From assembly GCA_033439685.1 (NCBI GenBank), contig JAUEDM010000005.1, forward strand, positions 1,488,001 to 1,552,000: a stretch of DNA of 64,000 nt. The letters are read 5' to 3'. Shown in pieces: positions 1-10,914 of this stretch (positions within the stretch are counted from its first letter, which is position 1; each line of letters begins with the position of its first letter). The DNA is from Apodospora peruviana (taxonomy: Eukaryota; Ascomycota; Sordariomycetes; Sordariales; Lasiosphaeriaceae). The notes under the pieces were generated by a model. The model did not search any database. It saw only the letters and a list, made by a program, of their open reading frames with translations, and was not told the origin of the DNA. Made by a program: the position numbers and the translations under genes.

Positions 1-3000
1 GGGGTCATGTATCCCACGCCTCCTGACGGGATTCAGCCGCCGGGCGTTGCGCCTCCGTTTGACGCGTCGGTTGTAAGCCCGGGGCCGGCCCCACCCATGG
101 CCGCGCCGGTGGATGCTGATGCCATGATACAGAACGGCAGTTCTGGCGGCGATGGCTTTGGTGGCGGGTGGGACGGCCCTGATATCAAGCGTGAGCCGCA
201 AGGCGCGAATTTCCTTGAAAACGAGAACATGTTTGACGACCTCGGCGACGACATGTTTGAGGGCAACGAACTTACCGATGCGGATTTTAACTTTTTTGAT
301 GAGCAACCCGGTGGCGTTGAGATGGATCTTTCTGTGCTGCCAGAATTAGGATCCTCGATGGGAATGTCGGCAACGCTGAGCCAGCCTACCGATAGGGCAT
401 CCCACACTGCCATTGCTGGTGACAACAACAAGCCCGCGGTTATAACACCACAGTTCACTAAGCCCGAACTAAAGCATGCGCGCAGTACGCTTACCGAGGA
501 GAGTCGACACTTAACTAATATGGAGAGCTTCAACCTTAACTCGGCCGTGGGAGTGAAGCGTTATCCCAGTCCCTTTAATCCAGATACCGTTTACAAGCGA
601 ATCCGCGCGTCGGTTCATAGACCATCACAGTCAAGATCTTCGTCGAAGACAGCCCCTTCCCGTCGGAGGAGTATGTTTGAGAAGGTTGACTTTGACCCTT
701 CCCTATCTCTGGTCAACAAAAAATACCAAGAGAACGGGCTATTCAACTATACCATACCCGACGTGAAGGGGAAGGAAATCAAACCAGTTGAGAATAAGAG
801 CCCGCTCACGACCGGAAGTTCTTCCGGGCTGGCAAAACGACGGCGGGGCGGCCTGAGAGAACTACCGCCCAGTCTCAACTTACTCTTAGCAAAGATTAGT
901 GGCGCTCCGGAGAATAGTCCCACTCGGCCGGATGATGCGTTGTCTGATTCCGAAGCCTCGAGCTGGGATTCGGATCAAGACAACGCAAGCGATACGACCG
1001 GCGGCGGTTCCTCTCCAGCTAAGTCCAGTGTTGCGCGGCGGCGCCCGGATGATGACACTGTGTCTATGGCAGCCTCTTTTAGGGATCTGGAGAGCACATC
1101 GGCTGACTCCCCATCATATGGAAATATTGATTTGCTGCGTCTATCACGCCCCGACATACCAGAATTGTCCATAACCAAATATTTCACGGATCCAGAGCCT
1201 GAACCGCTTCAGCTCTCGTGTACAGACGAAAAGTTTATTACTGTTGCGCAAATACTTACCGAACAGGCAGCGTCTGGTTTCCTCAGGTTCGGTCAACAGA
1301 GTCCTTGGCCCAGGAGCCGCGAGTCACGCAGAAGCTTAGTGAGTACAATGCGCTACACAATACAAGGACTGCGGAAGGCTCTCCCACGATCACTGGGAGG
1401 CGCGGCTGAATGTCAGCTTCGCCCATTCATAGAAGTCCAGGACGTGCCGTTACTTGCACCTCCAAATCGTATACAGCCAAGGCCCGCTGGCCAGGAGCTT
1501 GTGCGGCCAAATATCTTTTCAATCCCTGCGCCGCATATCGAGCTTCGACGGTATGAAACACCAATCTCGGTGCTGCCGTCAGCGCTCTCATTCTGGGAGA
1601 GTTTAGGTCTCGTTCCTTGCCAAGGCCCGAAGGACGTCGTCTCGATTGGTGTGTTTCCTGCCCTCGACGGCATGCGGGATAGTGTTGCGGTATTCCTAGA
1701 AAGAGTGGGCAGTAAATACGAGTCTCTTAAACTAGGGTCGTTCAGTACGCTCCCGACAACCAACAGTATTGTCGATGGACTACTTCCGGTCATCACCGAT
1801 CAAGAAATGTCCTCCATGGCTTCTCCTGGGCACGGGTTATTCAGGAGCGGCTCAGCTCTCACGGAATACATGATGAAGCTGGCCCAGGCATTAGCGGCGT
1901 CATCAATGTCCGACAAAAACTTCGTCATTTACTCCGTTTATACGTTGGACTCGCCCAGCTCCGTGGTCGATTACTGCGCGGCTTTCGAGGAGCTTTTTGA
2001 GCATTACAAACGGTGCCTGTCGGACAGGAAGAAGGAAATCGTTAACGATCTGGTCCTGCAGCTCGTGCCGCTGGATCTTGTTACCTCGGAGACGTCTCTC
2101 GTGATTCCTTCTCCTTTTGACTATGCCAGGCTCTGCATCGAGACATATGACCGCTGCACGATATTCGGCGGAACCATGCCTGCTCCGGCCATCGTGCTTG
2201 AGCCAGCACTCCCCCGGCAACTGGACTTCAAGATTACTCCCACACCGTCGCCCAACCTCTTGCACGAAAACTCTTGCATACATATTGCGTATGCGCAAAG
2301 CGTAGACGAGCGCTGGATCACAGCCGCCTGGACAGACAGTCGCGGAAGCAAGCAAATGACTGCGTCGTACTGCCTAGGGAGAAGAACCAGACCGCTCACT
2401 AGGCAAGTCGTAGAAGTGGTGAACGAGATCTGGGAGACCACACACGATCTGATCTCCATCTCCAAGGTGCACTGGCGCGTCATTATCACAAAGTGCGGCC
2501 CCATGGATCAGCAGGAAGTCGAGCACTGGATCACGCTCGCGCAGAACGATACCAAGGCCACGGCCAGCCTGACACTCTTGACGGTCGACACCAATCCATC
2601 GTTACAGCTCATACCGCCACCCCTCAAGATTCCTCTCAACGCCTCGTCCGTCTTTTATAGCACGCCGGTCTCGACGCCGCAGCCATCGATGCTCTCGCCG
2701 GACCAGAGCGGAAACAACCCGCCCACGCCGATGGGCGGCGGCGGCGCTGCCACTCCCGGAGCTGGCGGAGGTGGTGGCCCGGACGGCAATAATAGCAGCA
2801 GTAGCAACAACAATACCGCAGCGACGGACCCGGACCCGGACTCGACGCTCGTCGACGCGACAGACATGACGTGGGGTGTGGTGTCGTCGCACAGGCTCAA
2901 CAACTCGTCGTCGCTGACGGAACTGAACCCGGCCCTCGCGAGCGGATACCTCGTCAAGCGGTGCGGACCGAGGCCCGAGGATGCGCCCGTGGCGATGGAG

Positions 3001-3192
3001 GTCAACGTGATCCACACCGAAGGCAGCAACCCGCGCGTGTACGACCACCTTTTGCGCGAGATGCTGATCAACTTCCGGGGCCTGGGTACCCTGGCGCGCG
3101 TGAGGGGTGTTGTTGACAAAGAGGTTGATGTGCGGCCGTGGCATGTTGCTGCTGCTGAGAAGGCGGTCAGGGCGCTTTATTTGATGATGTAG
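1..3192 (+). CDS. MED13: Mediator kinase-module subunit MED13 (C-terminal part, 5' truncated by window edge)
   Basis: The frame is open from base 1 and runs 1063 codons to a TAG at 3190-3192. The first ATG at base 7 is probably internal, because the family is usually well over 1000 residues and the start lies upstream. Near the beginning is the acidic motif LTDADFNFFDEQP, a conserved element of fungal MED13/SSN2/SRB9. It is followed by a Ser/Pro-rich linker and a C-terminal domain (fragment residues about 490-1060) with patches such as RPNIFSIPAPHIELRRYETPI and DLISISKVHWRVIITKCGPM that fit the MED13 C-terminal (PIWI-like) domain. A low-complexity Gly/Asn/Ser stretch (about 2727-2820) interrupts that domain. 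MED13 links the CDK8-cyclin C kinase module to core Mediator and represses RNA polymerase II transcription in the nucleus. No intron is seen in this part. Identity is fairly sure; the start is not visible. Confidence 0.88.
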   Translation, partial: GVMYPTPPDGIQPPGVAPPFDASVVSPGPAPPMAAPVDADAMIQNGSSGGDGFGGGWDGPDIKREPQGANFLENENMFDDLGDDMFEGNELTDADFNFFDEQPGGVEMDLSVLPELGSSMGMSATLSQPTDRASHTAIAGDNNKPAVITPQFTKPELKHARSTLTEESRHLTNMESFNLNSAVGVKRYPSPFNPDTVYKRIRASVHRPSQSRSSSKTAPSRRRSMFEKVDFDPSLSLVNKKYQENGLFNYTIPDVKGKEIKPVENKSPLTTGSSSGLAKRRRGGLRELPPSLNLLLAKISGAPENSPTRPDDALSDSEASSWDSDQDNASDTTGGGSSPAKSSVARRRPDDDTVSMAASFRDLESTSADSPSYGNIDLLRLSRPDIPELSITKYFTDPEPEPLQLSCTDEKFITVAQILTEQAASGFLRFGQQSPWPRSRESRRSLVSTMRYTIQGLRKALPRSLGGAAECQLRPFIEVQDVPLLAPPNRIQPRPAGQELVRPNIFSIPAPHIELRRYETPISVLPSALSFWESLGLVPCQGPKDVVSIGVFPALDGMRDSVAVFLERVGSKYESLKLGSFSTLPTTNSIVDGLLPVITDQEMSSMASPGHGLFRSGSALTEYMMKLAQALAASSMSDKNFVIYSVYTLDSPSSVVDYCAAFEELFEHYKRCLSDRKKEIVNDLVLQLVPLDLVTSETSLVIPSPFDYARLCIETYDRCTIFGGTMPAPAIVLEPALPRQLDFKITPTPSPNLLHENSCIHIAYAQSVDERWITAAWTDSRGSKQMTASYCLGRRTRPLTRQVVEVVNEIWETTHDLISISKVHWRVIITKCGPMDQQEVEHWITLAQNDTKATASLTLLTVDTNPSLQLIPPPLKIPLNASSVFYSTPVSTPQPSMLSPDQSGNNPPTPMGGGGAATPGAGGGGGPDGNNSSSSNNNTAATDPDPDSTLVDATDMTWGVVSSHRLNNSSSLTELNPALASGYLVKRCGPRPEDAPVAMEVNVIHTEGSNPRVYDHLLREMLINFRGLGTLARVRGVVDKEVDVRPWHVAAAEKAVRALYLMM

Positions 3193-4197
3193 ATACCTAC
3201 CATGCATGCCTGCTATGGTCAGCTAGGTACCTACCAACCTTAGTATCCAGGGATTATTATTTATTTATTTATTTGAGCCCCCGGTTCTACCAGCCTTCGC
3301 TACCTGTCTGTCTCTCGAATATTGTAGGCAACTCGTCGGGCAGAGAAAGGGGAATCATGTGTAAACGGAGAGGGAGAAAGGGTCATTAATGGTGTTTTCG
3401 TATTGTTTCAGAGCGTGGCATTTTTTGGCATCTTTTCGATCAGGAGGATGGAGTCGATGAGAATGCAGTAGGTCATATAGATAGGAATGTAGTTTCAAAA
3501 GAGAACGGGGCGAAGGAGCTAAATGGGTTACGTAGGTATTTATTGATCAAGTTTATATGGATTGACCTTGATAACCATGGTCACCGTGTTCTATTTTGTT
3601 TCTTGACCGGATATGATGGCTAGGTACTCGCGCCCTATTTTATCTGTTCAACGCGACACCACGATGATGATGTGAATATAGGTAGATAAATCGCTTTTTT
3701 GCTGATTATGAGTTATTCATGATCGGAAGGTTGCAACCCCTTTGATCTTCCCCTTCTTGACTATTTTACACAAAAATCGCAGAAATAAATATACCCCTAG
3801 AACGCCTGGCCCCATGCCGTAGTGGTCTTTTTTGCTTTTGCTTCGTATAGTACAGTACACACTGACAACTGACCGACTATGCCCCTTCATTCAGCCAGTA
3901 ACCCCCTTTTCTTCCTCTCCAACCCACCCCAGCGAGAAAATCATGCCACCCACGGCCGGACTGAACTGGCATGTAGCTGGTTCGCAACTAGCCTTGGACA
4001 CTCGATTCCTTGAGAGCCTCATATCGAATCGCATGCGCTTGGTCGGTCGGTCGATCTCGGAGTGTTTGAGTTGAGTGGATGGGTAGTGTCAGGTAGTCAT
4101 GTTGCTGGGAATCAATCGCGGTATATATGTTTAGGATATGGTGCGAGAATATTGGTTTTTTTTGGGGGGGGGCTTTTATTTTGTGATATCCGGGCGG
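3193..4197. other. 3' untranslated/intergenic between MED13 and bL33m (convergent)
   Basis: No gene is recognised here. The stretch must hold the 3' ends of the rightward MED13 and leftward bL33m transcripts. A TTAT microsatellite sits at about 3256-3274, and a T8-G10 run lies at about 4156-4172, just beyond the bL33m stop. Short open frames here lack codon structure. Confidence 0.5.
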
Positions 4198-4513
4198 TTA
4201 TATTACAGCCTTGCCCTTCTTCTTTTGTTCGAGGAAGAGGACCTTTCTTCGGACTATTTTCAAGGGTCAGTTCAGTTGCTCGTATGTTTATCTGACGACT
4301 GAGGGGTGTGCAAATCGTACTGATCGGGTCATATTTGAGCAAGCCCATGGGTTGGGCCACCCTAGGGCGGGTGAAGGTGTAGAAGTAGCCGGTCTTTGCC
4401 ATAGAGAGCAGGCGCACAATGATGGTGCGAGACTTGGCTGTCAAGGTGTTAGTTTTCTGATAGTCAATTGGCGACTGACAGAGGATTGGAAGGCACCTAC
4501 CTTTCTTTGCCAT
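4198..4513 (-). CDS. MRPL39: Mitochondrial ribosomal protein bL33m (three small exons)
   Basis: Exons on the minus strand are 4513-4501, 4437-4321 and 4253-4198, with introns of 63 and 67 nt (GTAGGT..ACAG and GTACGA..ATAG). The spliced frame is 61 codons. It begins MAKKAKSRTIIVRLLSMAK, continues TGYFYTFTRPR, and ends KVLFLEQKKKGKAVI. This is the typical short, basic bL33 protein of the mitochondrial large ribosomal subunit (yeast MRPL39 / YmL39), which sits near the E site. The start is fixed by a 13-nt first exon encoding only MAKK; every junction keeps the frame. No separate targeting peptide is seen, as is common for this family. The gene is easily missed because no exon exceeds 117 nt. 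Identity is strong; the splice sites are inferred by eye. Confidence 0.9.
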
Positions 4514-6771
4514 TTGGCCGGGCTGGGCTTGTTCAGCTATTCTTGCGACTGTTGCGCGCGCGTACCTCTCGGGCGGTGGTGTGTCGTGAAAAGTGGTTTT
4601 CGCGATTTGGCTGACGACGTTGGACAGGACGGGAGCTGGCGTTAGCTTTTGCCGTTGGTCGGGGAGCGGATGGCAATGGGGCAACCCGCCCAGCAGGTGT
4701 GTGCCACTCCATTAAGCGTGGATCGATAACTGACAGGCACCTGGCAGCTCCCGCGGCGGGCTTATCAGAGCTTATCTTATCGAGCTTCCTCTACGATGTC
4801 TTGAATTTGAAGCTGAAGCTCCTCTGATCGCAACTTTCTTCATGAAAACGAAACCGAAAAGCTACTCGAGAGCGACGTCATGTTACAGCTTTGAAATATC
4901 CCTCATGATGATAGATTTATGTGCATGGCAGCTGCACGCATAATCTTCAAATTTGTTGGATGTGCCACTCATCACTCTGGACACGACAGGCCTCCGCTAG
5001 GTACTCGAGTCCAGATATCTCGGAGGATGCTGCTTGTGTTTCGAGGTTGCGGTAAAGTTTGTACTTGAAATGGTTGGTTCCAACGATGGGACTCGGCCAC
5101 ATGGTTGTGTCGTCGTATGAAAGCCCTGCCTGCCATGGTATTCAATTCATTTGATACGAAGCACCGATCGGCTGCCCGTATCAACTTCCAGGTTTTGCCG
5201 CTCTCTTTATCTCCCCCGCCGCCACTGAACGACTGAACTTGCAACCCCTTGGTTTTGAAACCACTCCATCATCGCCAAACGCCAGGTTATGGACTGTATG
5301 GCACGTGTACCCAAAAGTTGTCGGTTGTCGCCAGGTTACCCCGATTAACGATATCGGTTTTGGTCCCGTATCTGAAGCAACCAACCCGGGCCTGCCGGCT
5401 CCGGCACACCTTGGTCCGGATTAGAAGCAAAAACAACTTAGGGCTTTGACTCACCGCCTACTCCATTTTCAGAGTCGAGCATGCCCGACTCGGTAGGACA
5501 GACTCAATAAAGGCAAGAGAAACTCGCCCTTCTTTCTCAACTGAGGCAGAAAGAGAGGTAGAGCAGCAATCCCGCGGGCGTGATAAGAAACTGGGAACGG
5601 CAAAACCGATCGAGTCAAGTCACAAGCTCACAACTGAAGCACAAACTGCGTTCCGGCGTTGACGAAACCACGAGCCTTGAAAATCGCCTCAGGTTTTCTC
5701 TCGACCAGACAGGGCAACCGACTTGTTCCGACCTTTCCGTGTGCTTTCCACGCCTCCACCAAACCCCCACTTGATCCATTATTTCAGCCCTTCGATCGAC
5801 AAAGTGTCACTGTCAGTTATAATGGCTGGCGGCGTAGAAAAGGCTCTGCGAATCGCCCGGCGCGGGCCGGCGGCAATAAATCACTCAGGTTCGGGCTCAG
5901 GCTCAGGCTCATGGGGAGGAGGCTCGGTAACGCCCGGAGGTAACCCGGATTTCATGTTTCCATCCCTCTACTTCCTTTCTTCCACTTGCTCTACAATACT
6001 ACCTGTACTCGTCAGGGCTAGCATCCATGTTGCACCACTTCCCAGGTCTCCTCCCCCCACTGTTATGTTTTGATAATGCCAATGTTTGATGTTTGCTGCA
6101 CACTCCCGGTTTCGGCCGCGGGGGAGCCAGGAGCTGCCGTCTGCAGTTGATTGCCGTCGCCATGCAGTGCCTGGTATGACATCTTTGCTCTGGGGTTGAC
6201 AGCTGGTGAGCCCACCTCTGACGAGAAGCACTGCCTTGCCCCTTGTGCCCGGCATGGGCCGTTGAACAAGAGGCTGCCCCTGTTTTCGGGCACCGGGAGG
6301 TCGGAAGGAGTCAGACCATTCCCAAGCTCCAAGCAGACGACAGATGCGCTGATTGTTTCTTTCCCATTCTGGTCTACTGCGTACCTACCTACTATACTAT
6401 ACACGCACCACCACCAAGCCAGCCACCTCGTCGTCTCTCTTTCTTTATTTCACTCACTTACATGTCATATGCTAAAGAGAAGTTTCTCACCATCACATCG
6501 TGAAATTGTCTCATGTCAAAGAATACTATTTCATACTTGCCTCTGCCAGACCTTCTTCATCCCACCATCCAGACACCCGCCACCGTCATAAGGACCCGTC
6601 GTTGAAAATATCCCTGTCCGAGTGGGTTTCTAACGTGGAACACTCTCTGCTGTAGACTCTTTCAGCCGGTCTGCCCCGCCGACATCTCTTGGAACCCCTC
6701 CATCGTCGACAACAAACCGGCAAAGCCTCTCGTTCCTGTTTGGAAGCAACCAGTTCCAGCAGATTCGCACC
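4514..6771. other. Divergent intergenic region bL33m / ALT, long leader
   Basis: This 2.3 kb separates the divergent starts of bL33m and alanine aminotransferase. I find no recognisable gene. A (GGCTCA)n-like run lies near 5887-5912, and several short ATG frames occur (for example one starting at 5822). The last 135 bases before 6772 are open in the ALT frame without an ATG and contain no Asp or Glu codon. An AG preceded by pyrimidines at about 6664 could be an acceptor for an upstream exon. Confidence 0.45.
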
Positions 6772-8294
6772 ATGTCGTCCACTCCATCCAGACGTCTAAA
6801 TATTGACAACATCAACCCCTACATCAAGAATGCCAAGTATGCTGTGCGCGGTGAGTTAGCGGTAAAGTCGGAGGAGTTCCGCGCCAGGCTGCTGAAAGGA
6901 GGCTCCAACCTGCCCTTTAGCCAAGTCATCTCAGCAAACATTGGCAACCCGCAACAGCTCGACCAGAAGCCCATCACTTTCTTCCGCCAGGTCCTCAGTC
7001 TGCTGGAGAACCCTGCGCTCCTCCAGCATGAATATGTGCTACTGAACCAGCTTGGCTACAAGCCGGACGTGATCGAACGTGCAAAGTGGCTTCTCAAGGA
7101 GGTGGGCTCCGTAGGAGCTTACAGCGCCAGCAACGGCGTTCCGGCTATCAGACAGAGCATTGCGAGCTTTCTCGAGAGTCAGTTCTGCTTGATTTCATCT
7201 CCACGTTCACATTACCAAGGTAACTAACCAAGCCAACAGGACGTGATGGGTTCCCCGCAAACCAGGCTGACATCTACCTGTCTGCCGGCGCCTCATCCGG
7301 AGTCAATACCCTCTTGCATGTCATCTGCGAGCATGAGAAGTCTGGAATTCTCGTGCCCATTCCCCAGTACCCTCTCTACACCGCGTCTCTTTCCGTCCTG
7401 AATGCGACATGTGTCCCCTATCTTTTGGACGAATCCAAAAACTGGGGAACTGACGTGGACACCATCCGGGAATCTTTCGAGAAGGCCACCGCCGAAGGTG
7501 TCGACGTGCGCGCCATTGTCATCATCAACCCCGGCAACCCCACGGGTGCGTCGCTGCCTGAGGAGGACATCCGCGCAGTGCTCGACTTCGCCAGCGAGAA
7601 GAGGCTCGTGGTCCTGGCCGACGAGGTCTACCAGACCAACGTCTTCATTGGCGAGTTCATAAGCTTTAAGCGCGTGCTGCGTCAACTCCAAAAAGAGTTT
7701 CCCGGCAAGTACGACGGCGTCGAGCTCGCGTCCCTGCACTCTGTGTCGAAGGGCATGGTGGGCGAGTGCGGCCACCGCGGCGGCTACTTTGAGCTCGTCA
7801 ACTTCGACCCCCACGTGCAGGCCGAGATCTACAAGTTTGTTAGTATCATGCTCTGCGCGCCTGTGATTGGCCAGTGCCTCGTTGAGATGATGGTCAACCC
7901 GCCCAAGGCTGGTGAGCCGAGCTTCGAGCTGTACCAGAAGGAGTATACTTCCATTTATGAGGGTCTCAAGGTTCGCGCCAACGCGCTGCACAAGGCCTTT
8001 GAGCAGATGGAGGGTGTCGAGTGCGGCGCCCCGCAGGGCAGCATGTATTTGTTTCCGACTATCAACCTGCCCGCCAAGGCGGCTGAGGCTGCCGCGAAAG
8101 AGGGCCGCACGGCCGACGAGTTCTACTGCATGCGCCTGCTGGAGGCGACGGGCGTTTGCGTGGTGCCTGGGTCCGGGTTCGGGCAGAAAGAGGGCAGTTT
8201 GCACTTTCGGACCACGTTTTTGGCGCCTGGGACTGAGTGGGTTGGATCGATTGTTAAGTTTCATAGGGAGTTTATGGATCAGTATCGGGATTAA
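6772..8294 (+). CDS. ALT1: Alanine aminotransferase (glutamate-pyruvate transaminase)
   Basis: Two exons, 6772-7177 and 7240-8294, are joined across a 62-nt intron (GTCAGT..CAACAG). They give 486 codons, the usual family size. It is a fold-type I PLP enzyme that interconverts alanine plus 2-oxoglutarate and pyruvate plus glutamate. Visible motifs are SANIGNPQQLDQKP and LLNQLGYKPDVIERAK of the N-terminal arm, AGASSGV of the cofactor phosphate region, INPGNPTG at about residues 231-238, the Asp of LADEVYQ at 261-267 that contacts the pyridine nitrogen, and the Schiff-base lysine in HSVSKGMVGE at about residue 306. The chosen start MSSTPSRRLNIDNINP matches the short cytosolic-type N-terminus. 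The frame stays open upstream without acidic residues, so a longer, mitochondrial isoform from an upstream exon is possible. A long antisense open frame over exon 2 is a codon-bias shadow. Confidence 0.92.
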
Positions 8295-9111
8295 GCCCGA
8301 AGCAGGGACACTTGGGGTAAAATAAGCGGATCAATCAGACTAGTCCTTTTTGGGTTGGGTAAGATGAGCAATGATTTTGATATCCGGAAAGCGAAGCGAA
8401 GCGAAGCAAAGCTTGCGAGCAAACAGCGTGGCATGACGTGAGGAAGGAAGGGAGAAAAACAAATGGTTACTCACCAGGTTCGGTTCGGGCCCTTTTTCTT
8501 TTGGATTTACTCTTGTATGTGGTTTACGATACATGCATATGAGATGTTGAGATGTCTATAGGTATCTAGGTGAAGTGATTTGGGAGGGACATACTTGACA
8601 ATACGGCAGTCGTGTACATATAATGCCCAACAGATATATCGTTGATTATACCATTCTTTGAAATACGACAAGTGAAACAATCTCGTTTTAATTCATGTCG
8701 ACGGCTCGAATGTCTCATCCAGGTCATTTCAATGTTATGTGAACATGATGGTCTATTTGGTTTTTGGTTTGGTCCAGGAAACAAGAGTCGTAAATTATCC
8801 AACTGAAACTGTATCTAAAAGTTACCTATCCATCCATTTCACTCCTTTGGACTATCTATCTCGTTTGGTGTTCTATATGGGCTTTCTGCTTTTGCTATGA
8901 GGGAACAGTGATAAAAAAGCTCTGATGTAATAAAAACCATGAACTGTATGTATCCATCCTTAAAAGAAGGGGTAGTATGGACTGATCATGAAGGGGTCAT
9001 ATGACTTGGAGATATGTATATATGGAGGTAAATTCATGATATGGCAAAGGAGGAATTTATATAACGAAACAAGGTTTCCAAACTGAGGTGGTGTGTAGAA
9101 CCTAGTCTATA
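8295..9111. other. Convergent 3' intergenic region ALT / MTAP
   Basis: This AT-rich region of 0.8 kb lies between two converging stop codons. I see no gene. It should hold both polyadenylation sites, and A/T-rich stretches such as GTAATAAAAACC near 8928 are compatible with that. Confidence 0.5.
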
Positions 9112-10086
9112 CTAGTTCTCCCAAAAGCCGGGGAACAGATACTCGACCCGCTTCATCGCCTCGGGGTTTCGGCCGGCAGGCTTGGTCATGAACTTGACGG
9201 CGCCCTGGGCACTGCCCTCCCAATGCTTGGCCAGTACCATGTGGCTGTTTTCTTGCGCGCAGAGCTCGTCGAGCACGGCGCCGACGAGATGCTTGGCATT
9301 CTTGCTGTTGGCGTCCATATACTTCATGACCATGGCCACGTCGACGTCTTCGGTGGTGTGCCAGCAGTCGTAATCCGTGGCCATGCAGATCATCTGGTAG
9401 GCCAGCTCGGCCTCTCGCGCGAGTTTCGCTTCGGGCAGCGCGCTCATGTTGATGACGGACCCACCCCAGGCGCGGTACATGTTGCTCTCGGCGCGCGTGC
9501 TGAACTGGGGGCCCTCCATGCAGATGATGGTCCCGGAGTTGTGGAGGACGACGCCGTCCCCTTTCATGGCGGCGGCGCATTTTTGTACCACGGCCGCCAG
9601 GCCGGCGTCGAACGGGTCGGCGAAACCGACGTGGCCGACTACGCCGCCCTCGAAGAAGGTGAAGGGCCGCACGCCTTTCGTGCGGTCGATGATCTGGTCC
9701 GGCACGACAAAGTCCATGGGCTTGATTTCCTCGCGGAGGGAACCGACGGCCGAGAAGGCGATGACGGTGCGTACGCCGAGGGAGCGGAGGGCGGCGATGT
9801 TGGCGCGCGCGGGCACTTCATGGGGCGCGAGCTGGTGGTGAAGGCCGTGGCGGGCGAGGAAGGCGATGGGCACGCCGGCGTGCTCGAGGATCATGATCGG
9901 CGAGGACGGTGATCCCCATGGTGTTTGCGGGGTGATGGCTGCCACGGGGGTGTAGCCTTCGATTTTGGAGAGGCCGGTGCCGCCTATCACGGCGATGCGG
10001 ACGGGCTCTTGAAGGCGGTTAGTTTAGAGGGAAGGGGGAAGATATTGGAGATACGTACTGTCGAAATGATTTGGGAGGGAATCCAT
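9112..10086 (-). CDS. MEU1: S-methyl-5'-thioadenosine phosphorylase
   Basis: Exon 1 is 10086-10059 and exon 2 is 10007-9112, with a 51-nt intron (GTACGT..TTCAAG). The product is 307 residues, near the family's usual 300-350. It cleaves methylthioadenosine with phosphate to adenine and 5-methylthioribose-1-phosphate, the first step of methionine salvage after polyamine synthesis. The short first exon encodes MDSLPNHFDK. Then come the phosphate loop IAVIGGTGL (14-22), the ARHGLHHQLAPHEVPARAN segment (about 61-79), FSAVGSLREE (about 94-103), the substrate-binding MEGPQFSTRAESNMYR (about 173-188) and MATDYDCWH near the C-terminal third, all typical of PNP/MTAP family 2. A TATA box on the minus strand (10150-10144) lies 60 nt upstream of the ATG. 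The gene diverges from the Ataxin-10-domain gene. Confidence 0.93.
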
Positions 10087-10143
10087 TGTCGGTAAAGGTG
10101 GTTGACCAAAAAAGACTGATTATAGATGTTCTTGGTTGATGTT

Positions 10144-10150
10144 TTTTATA
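10144..10150 (-). promoter_or_regulatory. TATA box of MTAP gene
   Basis: TATAAAA on the minus strand, about 58-64 nt upstream of the MTAP start codon, is a plausible core promoter. It is inferred from position and sequence only. Confidence 0.5.
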
Positions 10151-10914
10151 AGTGATACTAATATTTCAGGATGGAAAACAGCCCCAGATATGTGAAATAA
10201 GATTCCTCGAGTGATCAAGACAGGCCAGACCGCAACTTTCTTATCCACTTACCAAGTACAGGATCCGGTAGTATCAGCGACACTTTGTAAGCTCATCTAT
10301 TCACACTCTTTTGCTTTGTAATTCTGCCTTTACTTTTTTTTTTTTTTCGCGCCGCGGGGTAGTAAACCGCCATTGAATTTCTACCCCGCGGTTGCGACGA
10401 CGTTGAAGTTTGGATGACAATCCTTGCAGTAAATGCTCGGGCCCTGGCCACAAGAAGGTCAAATCGCGGTCGAAGATATTTGACTAAATACACGGCCCCA
10501 CTAGCCCTTATCCGGCATTTTTGAAAAGAAAAGCTCCCCAATTATCCACTTCCATCCCAAACTATACTCCCCAAAGGGACTAGTGAAAATGTCAATACAC
10601 TTTCGACGTTTGCCCGCACTCATTTCAACGTCCCACCTGAAATTCCGCTCAAGCTTCACATCCGAGCTCCTAAAGTCATTGCCACAGCAGCTCTTTAGTT
10701 TTCACAAACTGATATCCCAGTCGGTCGCTGAAGTTTAGTCATCGAACTCATATTCCTTCATTTGGTTATCTGACTTCCAAGCCGGCTGCTGTTGACCTTC
10801 GCTTCGGGCATCAGCTACGCCCGCCGGGCCCTGACTACCAGTCACCAACCGTCCATAGTGTTCGCCCCAAAGACAGCCAAGGCGAACTCTAAAAGGCGCA
10901 CAGTGGTGGACACC
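10151..10914. other. Divergent promoter region MTAP / Ataxin-10-domain gene
   Basis: No gene is recognised. A poly-T tract of about 15 lies at 10333-10347. The right-hand part is the leader of the Ataxin-10-domain gene. An ATG-free in-frame extension exists upstream of 10915, but the good start context there marks the beginning of the conserved protein. Confidence 0.45.

Noticed and set aside
7293..8264. 323-codon open frame antisense to alanine aminotransferase
   Set aside because: It lies exactly opposite the ALT exon, its composition (His/Leu/Ala/Asp-rich) mirrors the codon bias of the real gene, and it has no domain motif.
9223..9912. 229-codon frame antisense to MTAP
   Set aside because: Shadow of the GC-rich third positions of MTAP; it is full of Gly/His/Asp with no known family.
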